Position numbers and translations under genes: made by a program | Assembly (NCBI RefSeq): GCF_019837165.1 | Contig: NZ_JAGYHC010000001.1 | Location: 2,852,001-2,916,000, forward strand | Source: Virgibacillus sp. NKC19-3 | Lineage (GTDB): Bacteria > Bacillota > Bacilli > Bacillales > Amphibacillaceae | DNA length: 64,000 nucleotides | Direction of reading: 5' to 3' | Shown: piece by piece, positions 8,700 to 15,702 of the stretch | Numbering within the stretch: position 1 is the stretch's first letter | Layout: each line of letters starts with the position of its first letter | Notes under the pieces: model-generated | Told to the model about the DNA's origin: nothing | The model's database searches: none | Seen by the model: the letters and a program-made list of their open reading frames with translations, nothing else

Positions 8700-9878
8700 C
8701 TACTCCTCCTCAAACGTTAACATACCACGGCAGATCGTGTATTTTATATTTAAAGCATCATCAACAAGTAAAACGTCCGCATCTTTATATAATGCGATAC
8801 TTCCCTTTTTAGAAAAAATTCCGAGCTGTTTTGCCGGATTAACAGAAGCCATTTCAATAACGTTATCTATGGAAACATCAGCTAATTGCAGCATCTGCTG
8901 TGCTCCTTGCTGCATTTTCAAAATACTTCCAGCTAATGTACCATTCTCTAAAACTGCACGATCATTGGTAACCGTAACCGGTTGGCCCCCAAGCTCGTAG
9001 TCTCCAGCCTGTAAGCATTTAGCACGCATCGCATCTGTGATTAGAATTAAACGTTCACTTCCCATATTGTTATAAATCAATTGAAGCATTTCCGGGGAAA
9101 CATGAATACCATCTGCAATTAATTCTGCACGTATTTCCTTCAATTCAAAGGCAGCACCTACAGCGCCAATATCCCTATGATGAATCCCGTTCATTGCATT
9201 ACATAGATGTGTCACCTGCCGTACACCTTGGGAAATAGCTTTCTTCATACCTGCAAAATGGATATCCGTATGCCCCGCAGAAACGTTAACACCCGAATCA
9301 TATAAGTACGAAATAAATGAACCATCCCTATCATGCTCGGGCGCCATTGTGATCGTTTTAATTTTATTATTGGACAAACGCTGCCATCTGTTGAATTGCT
9401 CAATGGATGGTTCCATAATATATTCCAGTGGCTGTGCACCTTTTTTACCTGCCTCTATAAATGGACCTTCTAAATGAACACCAATGACTTCAGCCTGTCC
9501 TTGTTTATTTTGATAAGCGGCTACATTCTTTAGTGCGTGTTCAATATTTTCTGGAGACTGCGTTATAGTCGTTGCCAGGAAACTAGTTGTTCCCTCTTTC
9601 GGTAAGGCAGATGCCATTGTATCTAACGCCGATTCAGTCGCATCCATCACATCTGCGCCATTAGCACCGTGGATATGCTCATCAATAAACCCTGGAATAA
9701 CATGTAAGTTGGTTCCATCTATTATTTTTAATCGGCTGGGGTAACTTTTTAATGATTCATTTTCTTGTAGAATCGTGTCTATTTTACCATCTTTTATTAG
9801 CATAGACCCGTTTATAATCGTTTCTTGTTCGGTGAAAATAGTTGCATTTTTAATATATAAAGCGGTCTGACTGCTCAT
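8700..9878 (-). CDS. nagA: N-acetylglucosamine-6-phosphate deacetylase
   Basis: This 392-aa amidohydrolase begins MSSQTALYIKNATIFTEQET. Metal and substrate motifs visible are HVIPGFIDEHIHGANGAD, GVHLEGPFIE, SAGHTD, THLCNAMNGIHHRD and LITDAMRA. It removes the acetyl group from GlcNAc-6P before NagB. An ORF extension of 14 codons upstream is possible. The chosen ATG has AAAGGAG at good spacing, and the alternative has none. First gene of nagA-nagB. No GntR-type nagR gene follows, unlike in B. subtilis. Confidence 0.95.
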   Translation of the reverse strand: MSSQTALYIKNATIFTEQETIINGSMLIKDGKIDTILQENESLKSYPSRLKIIDGTNLHVIPGFIDEHIHGANGADVMDATESALDTMASALPKEGTTSFLATTITQSPENIEHALKNVAAYQNKQGQAEVIGVHLEGPFIEAGKKGAQPLEYIMEPSIEQFNRWQRLSNNKIKTITMAPEHDRDGSFISYLYDSGVNVSAGHTDIHFAGMKKAISQGVRQVTHLCNAMNGIHHRDIGAVGAAFELKEIRAELIADGIHVSPEMLQLIYNNMGSERLILITDAMRAKCLQAGDYELGGQPVTVTNDRAVLENGTLAGSILKMQQGAQQMLQLADVSIDNVIEMASVNPAKQLGIFSKKGSIALYKDADVLLVDDALNIKYTICRGMLTFEEE

Positions 9879-9979
9879 ATTTATAATCTCCTTTCTAAAA
9901 GTATTATTCCGTATTACCATCGTACAAGTATCATTCGTTTACGTAAATTTTATGTAACATAATAAAAAAGCCACATCCC

Positions 9980-10250
9980 TAGAACAAAGGCGCATGGCGC
10001 CCAGTTAGCAACGTACAAACTGGAACACTTCGCAGTGAGATTAGATGAACTTGACTTATCACCAGTAGTGGTGAAAGCCAAAGTGAATCTTATGCTTGGA
10101 AAGCGAAAAGGAAACACGACGAGGTACGAGCCGATGTTGACTTATCGTAATGGAGAAGTGTGAAGTTTGCTAGTTGCTGGGCGCTAGAGCCGGATGTAGC
10201 TACTTTTGGAAATCAAGTTATCCATAAGCAAATAATTTTATAATTTCCTA
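9980..10250. repeat. 271-bp dispersed repeat, copy A (candidate structured RNA element)
   Basis: This element is nearly identical (about 8 differences by eye) to 41153-41424. GCGCCCAG at 9997-10004 can pair with CTGGGCGC at 10177-10184, followed by CAAC/GTTG, closing a domain of about 190 nt. A local hairpin TCACCA-GTAG-TGGTGA lies inside. It contains no ORF. It starts about 100 bases upstream of nagA and ends 28 bases beyond the 3' end of the small gene 10278-10442. Confidence 0.75.
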
Positions 10251-10277
10251 GCCAATAAAAAATGCAGCTTTACACCA

Positions 10278-10442
10278 TTATTTTGCTAATGTTTGCGTCG
10301 TGCTATTCGTTTTTCCGCTTGTATGATGTGTTAATTCGTTAACGAGCGATTGGACTAATTCTTTAGAGGAACGAATTTTATGACTTTCTGTTTCGTCAAT
10401 CAATTTTTTTAACATATTTTTATATTTCTCTTGCTCACTCAT
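10278..10442 (-). CDS. Small hypothetical protein, 54 aa
   Basis: A 54-residue ORF begins MSEQEKYKNMLKKLIDETES and ends with TLAK. AAAGGTGGG lies 7 bases before its ATG. It is polar and probably helical in residues 1-40 with a Thr/Ser-rich tail. There is no membrane segment, and I recognise no family. A pair of TGTCGAA motifs (10503-10509 and, inverted, 10560-10566) lies upstream, resembling Spo0A boxes. It precedes repeat copy A. The evidence for coding is its ribosome site and composition only. Confidence 0.55.
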   Translation of the reverse strand: MSEQEKYKNMLKKLIDETESHKIRSSKELVQSLVNELTHHTSGKTNSTTQTLAK

Positions 10443-10720
10443 CACTTTCCCACCTTTACATATAGCATCAGATAGACCCTCGGATAAAATAATAGAAACT
10501 GCTGTCGAAATTCACCTTATTACATTGTATCATACAAAAGCTGATTATTCGTCATATATTTCGACATAATTGTTACATTTCTGACGGACCTCTTCTTTAT
10601 TTCCGAACTTGAACTGTAATTGTTAGCTAAATGAAAGTCTCCCTCCGCCAAACCTGTAATAGCATATGCAAAAAGGAGGAAAAATGGAATGATAGGGTTA
10701 TCGTGATCATTGGCAAACAG
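10443..10720. promoter_or_regulatory. Intergenic region with paired Spo0A-like boxes
   Basis: TGTCGAA at 10503-10509 and its inverse TTCGACA at 10560-10566 lie 61-124 bases upstream of the 54-aa ORF. No convincing gene is seen. A minus-strand frame that overlaps the end of sinR has no ribosome site. Confidence 0.35.
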
Positions 10721-10748
10721 AAAAAACCGCAAGCCCACCACTCTACGG
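10721..10748 (-). terminator. sinR terminator
   Basis: Directly after the sinR stop, CCGTAG and TTGCGG arms (10727-10748) form a short hairpin followed on the minus strand by TTTTTT (10721-10726). Confidence 0.6.
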
Positions 10749-11072
10749 TCATTGTTTGTTTCGCCATTTATTAAATGCAAGGTACTCCCTGAATTGTTCT
10801 TTCGTCACACCAGAATCCATAGCTTCTTGAACAATATCTAACCACTCATCATCCAAACGCTTTGTTTGTTCCGAATGATCTTCCAGGATCAGATCATTTA
10901 CAGAAACATCTAATACTGCACTAATCTTCTCGATAAATTGTATGGATGGATTACGTTGAATATTTCGCTCTATCGAACTTAGATAAGATTTCGCTACATT
11001 TGCTCTTTCAGCTAATTCGGAAAGAGACATTTTCTTCTCTTGACGTAAATGCTTTATTTTTTCACCGATCAA
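10749..11072 (-). CDS. sinR: Biofilm master repressor SinR
   Basis: This 107-aa protein begins MIGEKIKHLRQEKKMSLSEL. Residues 5-60 are an XRE helix-turn-helix closely resembling SinR (AKSYLSSIERNIQRNPSIQF). Residues 70-105 (LDDEWLDIVQEAMDSGVTKE, then FREYLAFNKW) form the SinI-like oligomerisation helices. SinR represses matrix operons, and SinI antagonises it through these helices. The start is TTG with GAGGGTGAG upstream, because no ATG fits the family N-terminus. sinI lies 83 bases upstream on the same strand, as in B. subtilis. Confidence 0.94.
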   Translation of the reverse strand: MIGEKIKHLRQEKKMSLSELAERANVAKSYLSSIERNIQRNPSIQFIEKISAVLDVSVNDLILEDHSEQTKRLDDEWLDIVQEAMDSGVTKEQFREYLAFNKWRNKQ

Positions 11073-11155
11073 GCCTTCTCACCCTCTTTCCCTGGAAATT
11101 ATAACATAAACCGAGTGAGAAGTTCTATATTGAGCACAGGACAGATTTCCTTCAT

Positions 11156-11287
11156 TCATTTTTGCTTGTTTCTAGCCGTTTTCAAAAAAAGACGGATTTC
11201 ATCTTCCGTTATTCCTAAACGCTTTGCTTGCTTGATTAGTTCAACCCATTCTATATCAATTGCAATCTTATCAGCCGTATTCTTCAT
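11156..11287 (-). CDS. sinI: SinI-type anti-repressor, 43 aa
   Basis: This 43-residue protein reads MKNTADKIAIDIEWVELIKQ and continues AKRLGITEDEIRLFLKTARN. The pattern EWVELI.QAK..GIT..EIR.FL is the SinI dimerisation motif shared with the SinR C-terminus. SinI binds SinR and releases matrix genes from repression. The ATG has a GGGGGACGGG site. It lies immediately upstream of sinR. It is shorter than B. subtilis SinI (57 aa) and lacks the C-terminal tail. Confidence 0.88.
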   Translation of the reverse strand: MKNTADKIAIDIEWVELIKQAKRLGITEDEIRLFLKTARNKQK

Positions 11288-11453
11288 TTACCCGTCCCCC
11301 ATTTTCATATCGCGCAAATACGAGCGTCTTAAAAAAGAGACTTCTCACCCTCATTTTTCCGCAAATGTTTTCATACCCAAGACTATTATACTATAAAAGA
11401 TAACTTAATAGGGTGTCTTGTTTTGTCGGAAAAAAACTAGTTTTGTATTGTCA

Positions 11454-11588
11454 TTAACTAATGGAGTTGATCCCCATTTCATCATGCCGTTGTATATTCA
11501 ACAACCTTACCACTATCATAAGTTTGACAGTGATTGCTGAAGAAGGGAATAAGTAGGATATCCAGATTAACATTTTTTTCATAACCAT
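11454..11588 (-). CDS. Possible small hydrophobic peptide downstream of sipW
   Basis: A 44-codon frame starts MVMKKMLIWISYLFPSSAIT just after the sipW stop, with AAGAGGAAA before its ATG. It has one potential membrane segment (residues 5-31). I recognise no family, and it may be spurious. It occupies the place where tasA follows sipW in B. subtilis, but it does not resemble TasA beyond a positively charged start. Confidence 0.25.
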   Translation of the reverse strand: MVMKKMLIWISYLFPSSAITVKLMIVVRLLNIQRHDEMGINSIS

Positions 11589-11611
11589 TTTCCTCTTTTT
11601 TATGGAAGTTA

Positions 11612-12178
11612 TCATTTTGCTTCCACATTTTGTTTTTTCTCTAGGGTATTTAATGTTCTCCAAATTGTAAAGATAGAATAGCCAAATAGGAAAATCCCAG
11701 GCAAGATAAGCAATAATGCACTTCCTTCAGGAGACTGGGCGAAATTTATGAAATAACCTATATAAGGAATGGTGAATCCGTTATATACACCTACAACATT
11801 ATCAGCTAACACCGGATTAGCGTCTACTGCATTATTATTATCGCCTTTTGTGGTATAAAGAACGCCGTTGTTCGTTGTTGTAACCTCTACTATCCGATGC
11901 GTAATTAACGTATTATCTTCTTCTATAAACGTGATAACATCTCCACTTTTAAAATCTGTACGCTCGTCATCAACAGATCTGACCGCAATCATCGAACCTG
12001 TTTGAATACCAGGCTCCATTGAACCTGATAAAACCGCCTTCAGCTGATGGCCAAAAACTTCCGGATCTTCTTCTGATAATTTTGTAAAGACAACTATGGC
12101 AGCCACACTGATTAACAAAACCATTAAGACCGTAGATACAATCCGATTTATCCATTTCCATACATTGTGTTTTTTCAT
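11612..12178 (-). CDS. sipW: ER-type signal peptidase SipW
   Basis: This 188-aa membrane peptidase has an N-terminal anchor (about 13-33) and a C-terminal anchor (about 150-172). Catalytic Ser53 is in VLSGSMEPGIQTGS. His94 in LITHRIVEV replaces the lysine of ordinary bacterial signal peptidases, which marks the archaeal/ER-type class to which SipW belongs. GDNNNAVDANPV is the conserved third box. SipW processes TasA and TapA in B. subtilis, so the two CalY/TasA genes upstream are likely substrates. Its ATG overlaps the end of a tapA-like remnant. Confidence 0.93.
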   Translation of the reverse strand: MKKHNVWKWINRIVSTVLMVLLISVAAIVVFTKLSEEDPEVFGHQLKAVLSGSMEPGIQTGSMIAVRSVDDERTDFKSGDVITFIEEDNTLITHRIVEVTTTNNGVLYTTKGDNNNAVDANPVLADNVVGVYNGFTIPYIGYFINFAQSPEGSALLLILPGIFLFGYSIFTIWRTLNTLEKKQNVEAK

Positions 12179-12440
12179 CCTTCGTCACCTTCCTCTTCCC
12201 TCATGTTATTACGGGGATTTTCTTTCGTATCATTTTCTCTTGATGCACCATTGTCTTCATCATTCTTTGCCTTTGTATTCTCTGTCTGAAGATCCTTACT
12301 CTATCATGTTGTATATCTCCGTCACCCATATTAAGTCCCTACAGTAATCATTCCATTAGCATTCTTTCCATTGTTAAAGTAGGCAGAGGTGTTTGAAGTG
12401 AAGAAATAAACAAACTGGAGATTGGGAAGAGTGGATCCCC
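12175..12440 (-). pseudogene. Probable remnant of tapA (biofilm fibre anchoring protein)
   Basis: Two coding-like pieces lie between calY and sipW. The first (about 12440-12331) reads LQFVYFFTSNTSAYFNNGKN then ANGMITVGT and a stop. This resembles the hydrophobic segment and 'TSAxF' motif near the start of TapA. The second (about 12300-12175) has no start and reads SKDLQTENTKAKNDEDNGAS, continuing with a Lys/Glu/Asn-rich tail that ends in a TGA overlapping the sipW ATG. That matches the charged TapA tail and the tapA-sipW overlap in B. subtilis. The middle is missing and frames are broken. The link to TapA is my inference. Confidence 0.45.
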
Positions 12441-12456
12441 TCCCCAGTCTCTTTTT
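12410..12456 (-). terminator. Imperfect hairpin after calY copy 2
   Basis: ACTGG...GGGG and CCC...CCAGT arms follow the stop of the 12457-13023 gene. On the plus strand it ends in a long T run. The stem is interrupted, and the pieces overlap the proposed tapA remnant. Confidence 0.35.
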
Positions 12457-13023
12457 TTAGTTAAAGTTTGATCTACCTTCTCTTTGTTCAGCTACAAATT
12501 CCCAATTTAATTTCAATATATCTCCTTGAAAGTGATTTTGATCTTCCCCATTATCAACAAATTCAAATCGAACGGTGAATGGTTCCGGTTTACTACCAGC
12601 AGGAAATTCATCTAATACTTTTACAGGATTCTCCGCCAATTCAGAAAGCGTTACTTCCGAGATTACTGTTCCATCCCCATTCGTTCGAGACAAAAATTTC
12701 ACTTGAATATGATCCCCTAGATCATCACCATCATTCACCTTATTGTTATCAATAATGTCGTAGGAAGAATGTAAAACAACCTCACTCATATCCACTGTAC
12801 CATCATTTGTTAACTCAAAATTGCCGTTAGCCGTATCTCCCGGAATGATATCCTCCATTTCAATGATTGTTTCCTTGTTTAAACCTACATCAATCTCTCC
12901 TGTTGCAAAGGTATTCCGTGTAGATTCCGTATCATTAAAATAAGCATAGGTTCCTCCGCCTATTAACCCCAAACCCAGCACAGCAGTTGCAACGCATATC
13001 ATGATTCTATTTTTGATATCCAT
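12457..13023 (-). CDS. CalY/TasA family secreted matrix protein (copy 2)
   Basis: This 188-aa protein begins MDIKNRIMICVATAVLGLGL. A signal segment (about 8-25) ends with GGGTYAYFNDTES, the hallmark of camelysin/TasA proteins where SipW cleaves. The mature part is a beta-rich domain (IDVGLNKETIIEMEDIIPGD) as in the TasA/CalY fold. Such proteins assemble extracellular amyloid-like fibres. The ATG has TAGGAGGGGAG. The neighbouring paralogue (13382-13951) shares the overall plan, but the sequence has clearly diverged. Co-location with sipW supports export by that peptidase. Confidence 0.88.
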   Translation of the reverse strand: MDIKNRIMICVATAVLGLGLIGGGTYAYFNDTESTRNTFATGEIDVGLNKETIIEMEDIIPGDTANGNFELTNDGTVDMSEVVLHSSYDIIDNNKVNDGDDLGDHIQVKFLSRTNGDGTVISEVTLSELAENPVKVLDEFPAGSKPEPFTVRFEFVDNGEDQNHFQGDILKLNWEFVAEQREGRSNFN

Positions 13024-13112
13024 ATCTCCCCTCCTAAAAGTTATGAATCTATTTCATGCTCTCGTTGAAATAAATAGTTATGTATTAGGATTTAAAACAT
13101 ATAAATGTATAT

Positions 13113-13371
13113 AGAGCTGGGACAAACGTATTTTTAATAAGTAAATGTTTTCGAATGTTTTCTGCTTCTAAAATATACGTCGCACACCTTAGGGCAGTTG
13201 GTTAGTCCCCGTTGCAAGTGATTTCGAGAGGCAGCACGCTTCGCAAAAAAGATTGCTACTGCACTTCGATGTCTCACCTATGCCTTTGCTCCCACTGGAG
13301 TCTCCACATATTTTCTGTTATAATTATGAAAATGTTCAGATTTTTAAATGATTTTCTTTTACCCCAGCCTT
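13113..13371. repeat. MITE-like element, diverged copy (family with GAGGCTGGGACAAAA ends)
   Basis: The gap between the two calY genes holds no gene. It contains a diverged copy of the elements at 21245-21522 and 26194-26469. One end reads AGAGCTGGGACAAAC (from 13113) and the other ACCCCAGCCT (near 13361-13370). The interior shares the TATACGTCGC and GAAAAAGATTGCTA-like blocks. It follows the 3' end of calY copy 1. Confidence 0.6.
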
Positions 13372-13381
13372 ATTATTTTAT

Positions 13382-13951
13382 TTATTTTCTTTCCCCATCT
13401 CCCTGTTTCCCTTCAAAGGTCCACTCAAGTTCTAACGAATCACCTTGGAAAATGTTTTGATCTTTACCGTTGTCAACAAATTCAAACTGTACGTAAAACC
13501 TATCTGAATCACCTGGCCCAAGATTTTCGCTTGTTTCAGCTAATACTTCAATCATATCCGGAGACATATTCTTTAAATCTGAGAGCGTCTCACTCCAAAT
13601 CACAAGATCCTCGTCCGTTTGATTCATTAAGAAATTAACTTGAATATGATCACCAAAATCTTGCCCTTCATTGCTTTCTTCCGTTGAAACGTTATAATCC
13701 GTTTTCAAATTTATTTCAGCAATCTCTAATGACCCATCATTTGTCAAATGAAAAGGCCGCAGCATCGTATCTCCTGGCTTCATGTTTTCTATATCAATAA
13801 TCGTAGTAGGATTTGTACTTAAGTCCAGTGTACCTGCTGTAAAGTCACTCGTTGCTTCTGCTGTATCATTAAAATAAGCAAACGTTCCTCCGCCGATTAA
13901 TCCTAGTCCTAATACCGCTGTTGCCAAACTCATCCCTAATTTCTTCTTCAT
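13382..13951 (-). CDS. CalY/TasA family secreted matrix protein (copy 1)
   Basis: This 189-aa protein begins MKKKLGMSLATAVLGLGLIG. The signal peptide is followed by GGGTFAYFNDTAEAT, the SipW-type cleavage context. The mature region (TAGTLDLSTNPTTIIDIENM) and later FVDNGKDQNIFQGDSLELEW match the CalY/TasA jelly-roll fold. The chosen Met fits the family, with GGAGG 13 bases upstream; a 14-codon extension is less likely. It is the first gene of the matrix block. SinR-like sites lie 170-280 bases upstream. Confidence 0.88.
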   Translation of the reverse strand: MKKKLGMSLATAVLGLGLIGGGTFAYFNDTAEATSDFTAGTLDLSTNPTTIIDIENMKPGDTMLRPFHLTNDGSLEIAEINLKTDYNVSTEESNEGQDFGDHIQVNFLMNQTDEDLVIWSETLSDLKNMSPDMIEVLAETSENLGPGDSDRFYVQFEFVDNGKDQNIFQGDSLELEWTFEGKQGDGERK

Positions 13952-14121
13952 CCCTATTTTGTTTCCTCCCTCTATTATTTTGTGTTCCTGCACATTCTAA
14001 AATTTTCAATGCTCTTAAATCTCTGTACTAGTACACTATTTTCTACGACAATCCTTCTAGGCTTACCAAGGTAAGCTTAAAGCAGCAATCCCCCTTCTTA
14101 CACGTATGATGGTAATCAATC

Positions 14122-14233
14122 GTTCTTTAAAAGATTTATAATTGTATCTAATAACGAACAATTAATAATAGTATAGGCCCTTTTCCTCAGGATGGAAACC
14201 CTCAAAACGGCGCATATATTCTATATAAAGAAC
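14122..14233 (-). promoter_or_regulatory. Candidate SinR operator pair upstream of calY
   Basis: GTTCTTT at 14122-14128 (plus) and its inverse AAAGAAC at 14227-14233 both match the published B. subtilis SinR site GTTCTYT. They lie upstream of the CalY/TasA gene, in the place expected for matrix-gene repression by the SinR encoded nearby. No binding data exist for this genome. Confidence 0.45.
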
Positions 14234-14658
14234 AATTTTCTCTTTTTTACTGCGCGATGCTTTTATTTTCTTATTATTTCATTTTTCTTATTTTAATTTG
14301 TTTTATATAAAAAACAATGAGCGTCTTTGCAACAATGAATTTGCTTATTTTTTTAAATAAATTCAAATAAGCCTTTCAAATTATCTAAAAGTTTTATATA
14401 CTATAGATAGAAAAAATATGAGGAGTTTGACCTATGAAATAGTTTTCTATTCTGTTGATCATGCCGGAATAGTGATTATGCTTTGGAGAGTATGAGTTAC
14501 TGCAGCCCCATGCTCTTGACCGTTGCATGATTACCCCACTTCCGGTTACAGAAAATAACTGAAAGGAATAGACGAATCATATTTAATTCGATATAATTTA
14601 TCTATGCTTTTTAAAATTGCCTTATTCAAACGAAATAGGGGCACAGAGGAGAATATGA
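14234..14658. other. Intergenic region before the LytR-type gene
   Basis: AT-rich sequence with no convincing gene. A TGAGGAG site is followed by ATG-AAA-TAG only (14417-14443). A hairpin AGAGTATG/CATGCTCT lies at about 14487-14517. TATAAT near 14591 is a plausible -10 for the downstream gene. Confidence 0.4.
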
Positions 14659-15603
14659 GTGAGTTCAAGACGTAATAAAAGACAAAATCAAAAAAGACGC
14701 AAATGGCCTTTTTGGCTCGGCGGAATTATTCTTGTTTTACTTTTAGCTGTTGGCGGTTTCGCTTATTATGTGTATGATCAAATTGGTGATACTGTTGCAA
14801 CAATGCATGATCCTTTGGAACGCGACAGCAGTCCGGAACGTCAGGAAGAGATAGATAAACTTTTTAATGATAGCGATTCGCTTAATATCCTATTACTTGG
14901 AGTAGATGAACGCGAGGGTGATCAAGGACGCTCCGACACGATGATTCTGATGTCATTAAATCCAAGAACGAATGCGATGGATATGTTAAGTATTCCAAGA
15001 GATACCTATGTTAATATTCCCGGAAATGGAATGGATAAGATTAACCATGCTTATGCATTTGGTGGCGTAGAATTAGCTGTTCAAACAGTGGAAGAGGCCT
15101 TCGATTTGCCGGTCCATTTTTACGCCAGTGTAAATATGGATGGATTTGAACAAGGGATTGACGCGATTGGTGGTGTGACCGTTACAAACGACCTTGCATT
15201 CTCACAAGACGGTTCCGATTTTCCAGAAGGAGAGGTTCGTCTTAATGGTGCAGAGGCCTTGGATTATATTCGCATGCGTAAAGAAGATCCACGTGGTGAT
15301 ATGGGTCGTAATGAGCGTCAAAGAGATGTAGTTACAGCTGCAATAGATAAAGCAGCAAGTTTCTCAAGTATTACAAAAGTAGGCGAAATTCTTGATATCC
15401 TTGGTGGGAATGTGAAAACGGACTTGGATATGGATCAAATGCAGACATTATTCAGCGATTACCGTGGTGTTCGTCACAATATAGAGACACTGGAGCTGGA
15501 TGGCAATGGGGAAACCATTAATAGCATTTGGTACTATGTCGCACCTGATTCAGAATATAATCGAATATCAAATGAAATCACAGAACATATGGAAGCAAGT
15601 TAA
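14659..15603 (+). CDS. LytR-CpsA-Psr family wall polymer ligase
   Basis: This 314-aa type II membrane protein has a basic N-terminus (SSRRNKRQNQKRRK), then a membrane segment (about 18-40). The LCP domain follows: LNILLLGVDEREGDQGRSDT, MDMLSIPRDTYVNIPG, and LDYIRMRKEDPRGDMGRNER with its conserved Arg and Asp residues. LCP proteins attach teichoic acids and other glycopolymers to peptidoglycan from lipid-linked precursors. The start is GTG with AGGAG 7 bases upstream, because the nearby ATG is out of frame. A class B PBP follows on the same strand after a terminator-like hairpin. Confidence 0.94.
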   Translation: MSSRRNKRQNQKRRKWPFWLGGIILVLLLAVGGFAYYVYDQIGDTVATMHDPLERDSSPERQEEIDKLFNDSDSLNILLLGVDEREGDQGRSDTMILMSLNPRTNAMDMLSIPRDTYVNIPGNGMDKINHAYAFGGVELAVQTVEEAFDLPVHFYASVNMDGFEQGIDAIGGVTVTNDLAFSQDGSDFPEGEVRLNGAEALDYIRMRKEDPRGDMGRNERQRDVVTAAIDKAASFSSITKVGEILDILGGNVKTDLDMDQMQTLFSDYRGVRHNIETLELDGNGETINSIWYYVAPDSEYNRISNEITEHMEAS

Positions 15604-15614
15604 AGCGAAAACAA

Positions 15615-15644
15615 AAAGCCACCTGGATTATTCAGCGTGGCTTT
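15615..15644 (+). terminator. Terminator after the LCP gene
   Basis: Perfect arms AAAGCCAC (15615-15622) and GTGGCTTT (15637-15644) lie 11 bases after the stop, with only a short T tail. Confidence 0.6.
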
Positions 15645-15702
15645 CCTTGATGCCAAATTTAAATAAAAATGATAGTCTATAGAAACTAGAGGGGGATCCA
15701 TT

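Noticed and set aside
10520-10780. Minus-strand 86-codon frame overlapping the end of sinR
   Set aside because: It runs through the sinR terminator and has no ribosome site; the composition is not convincing.
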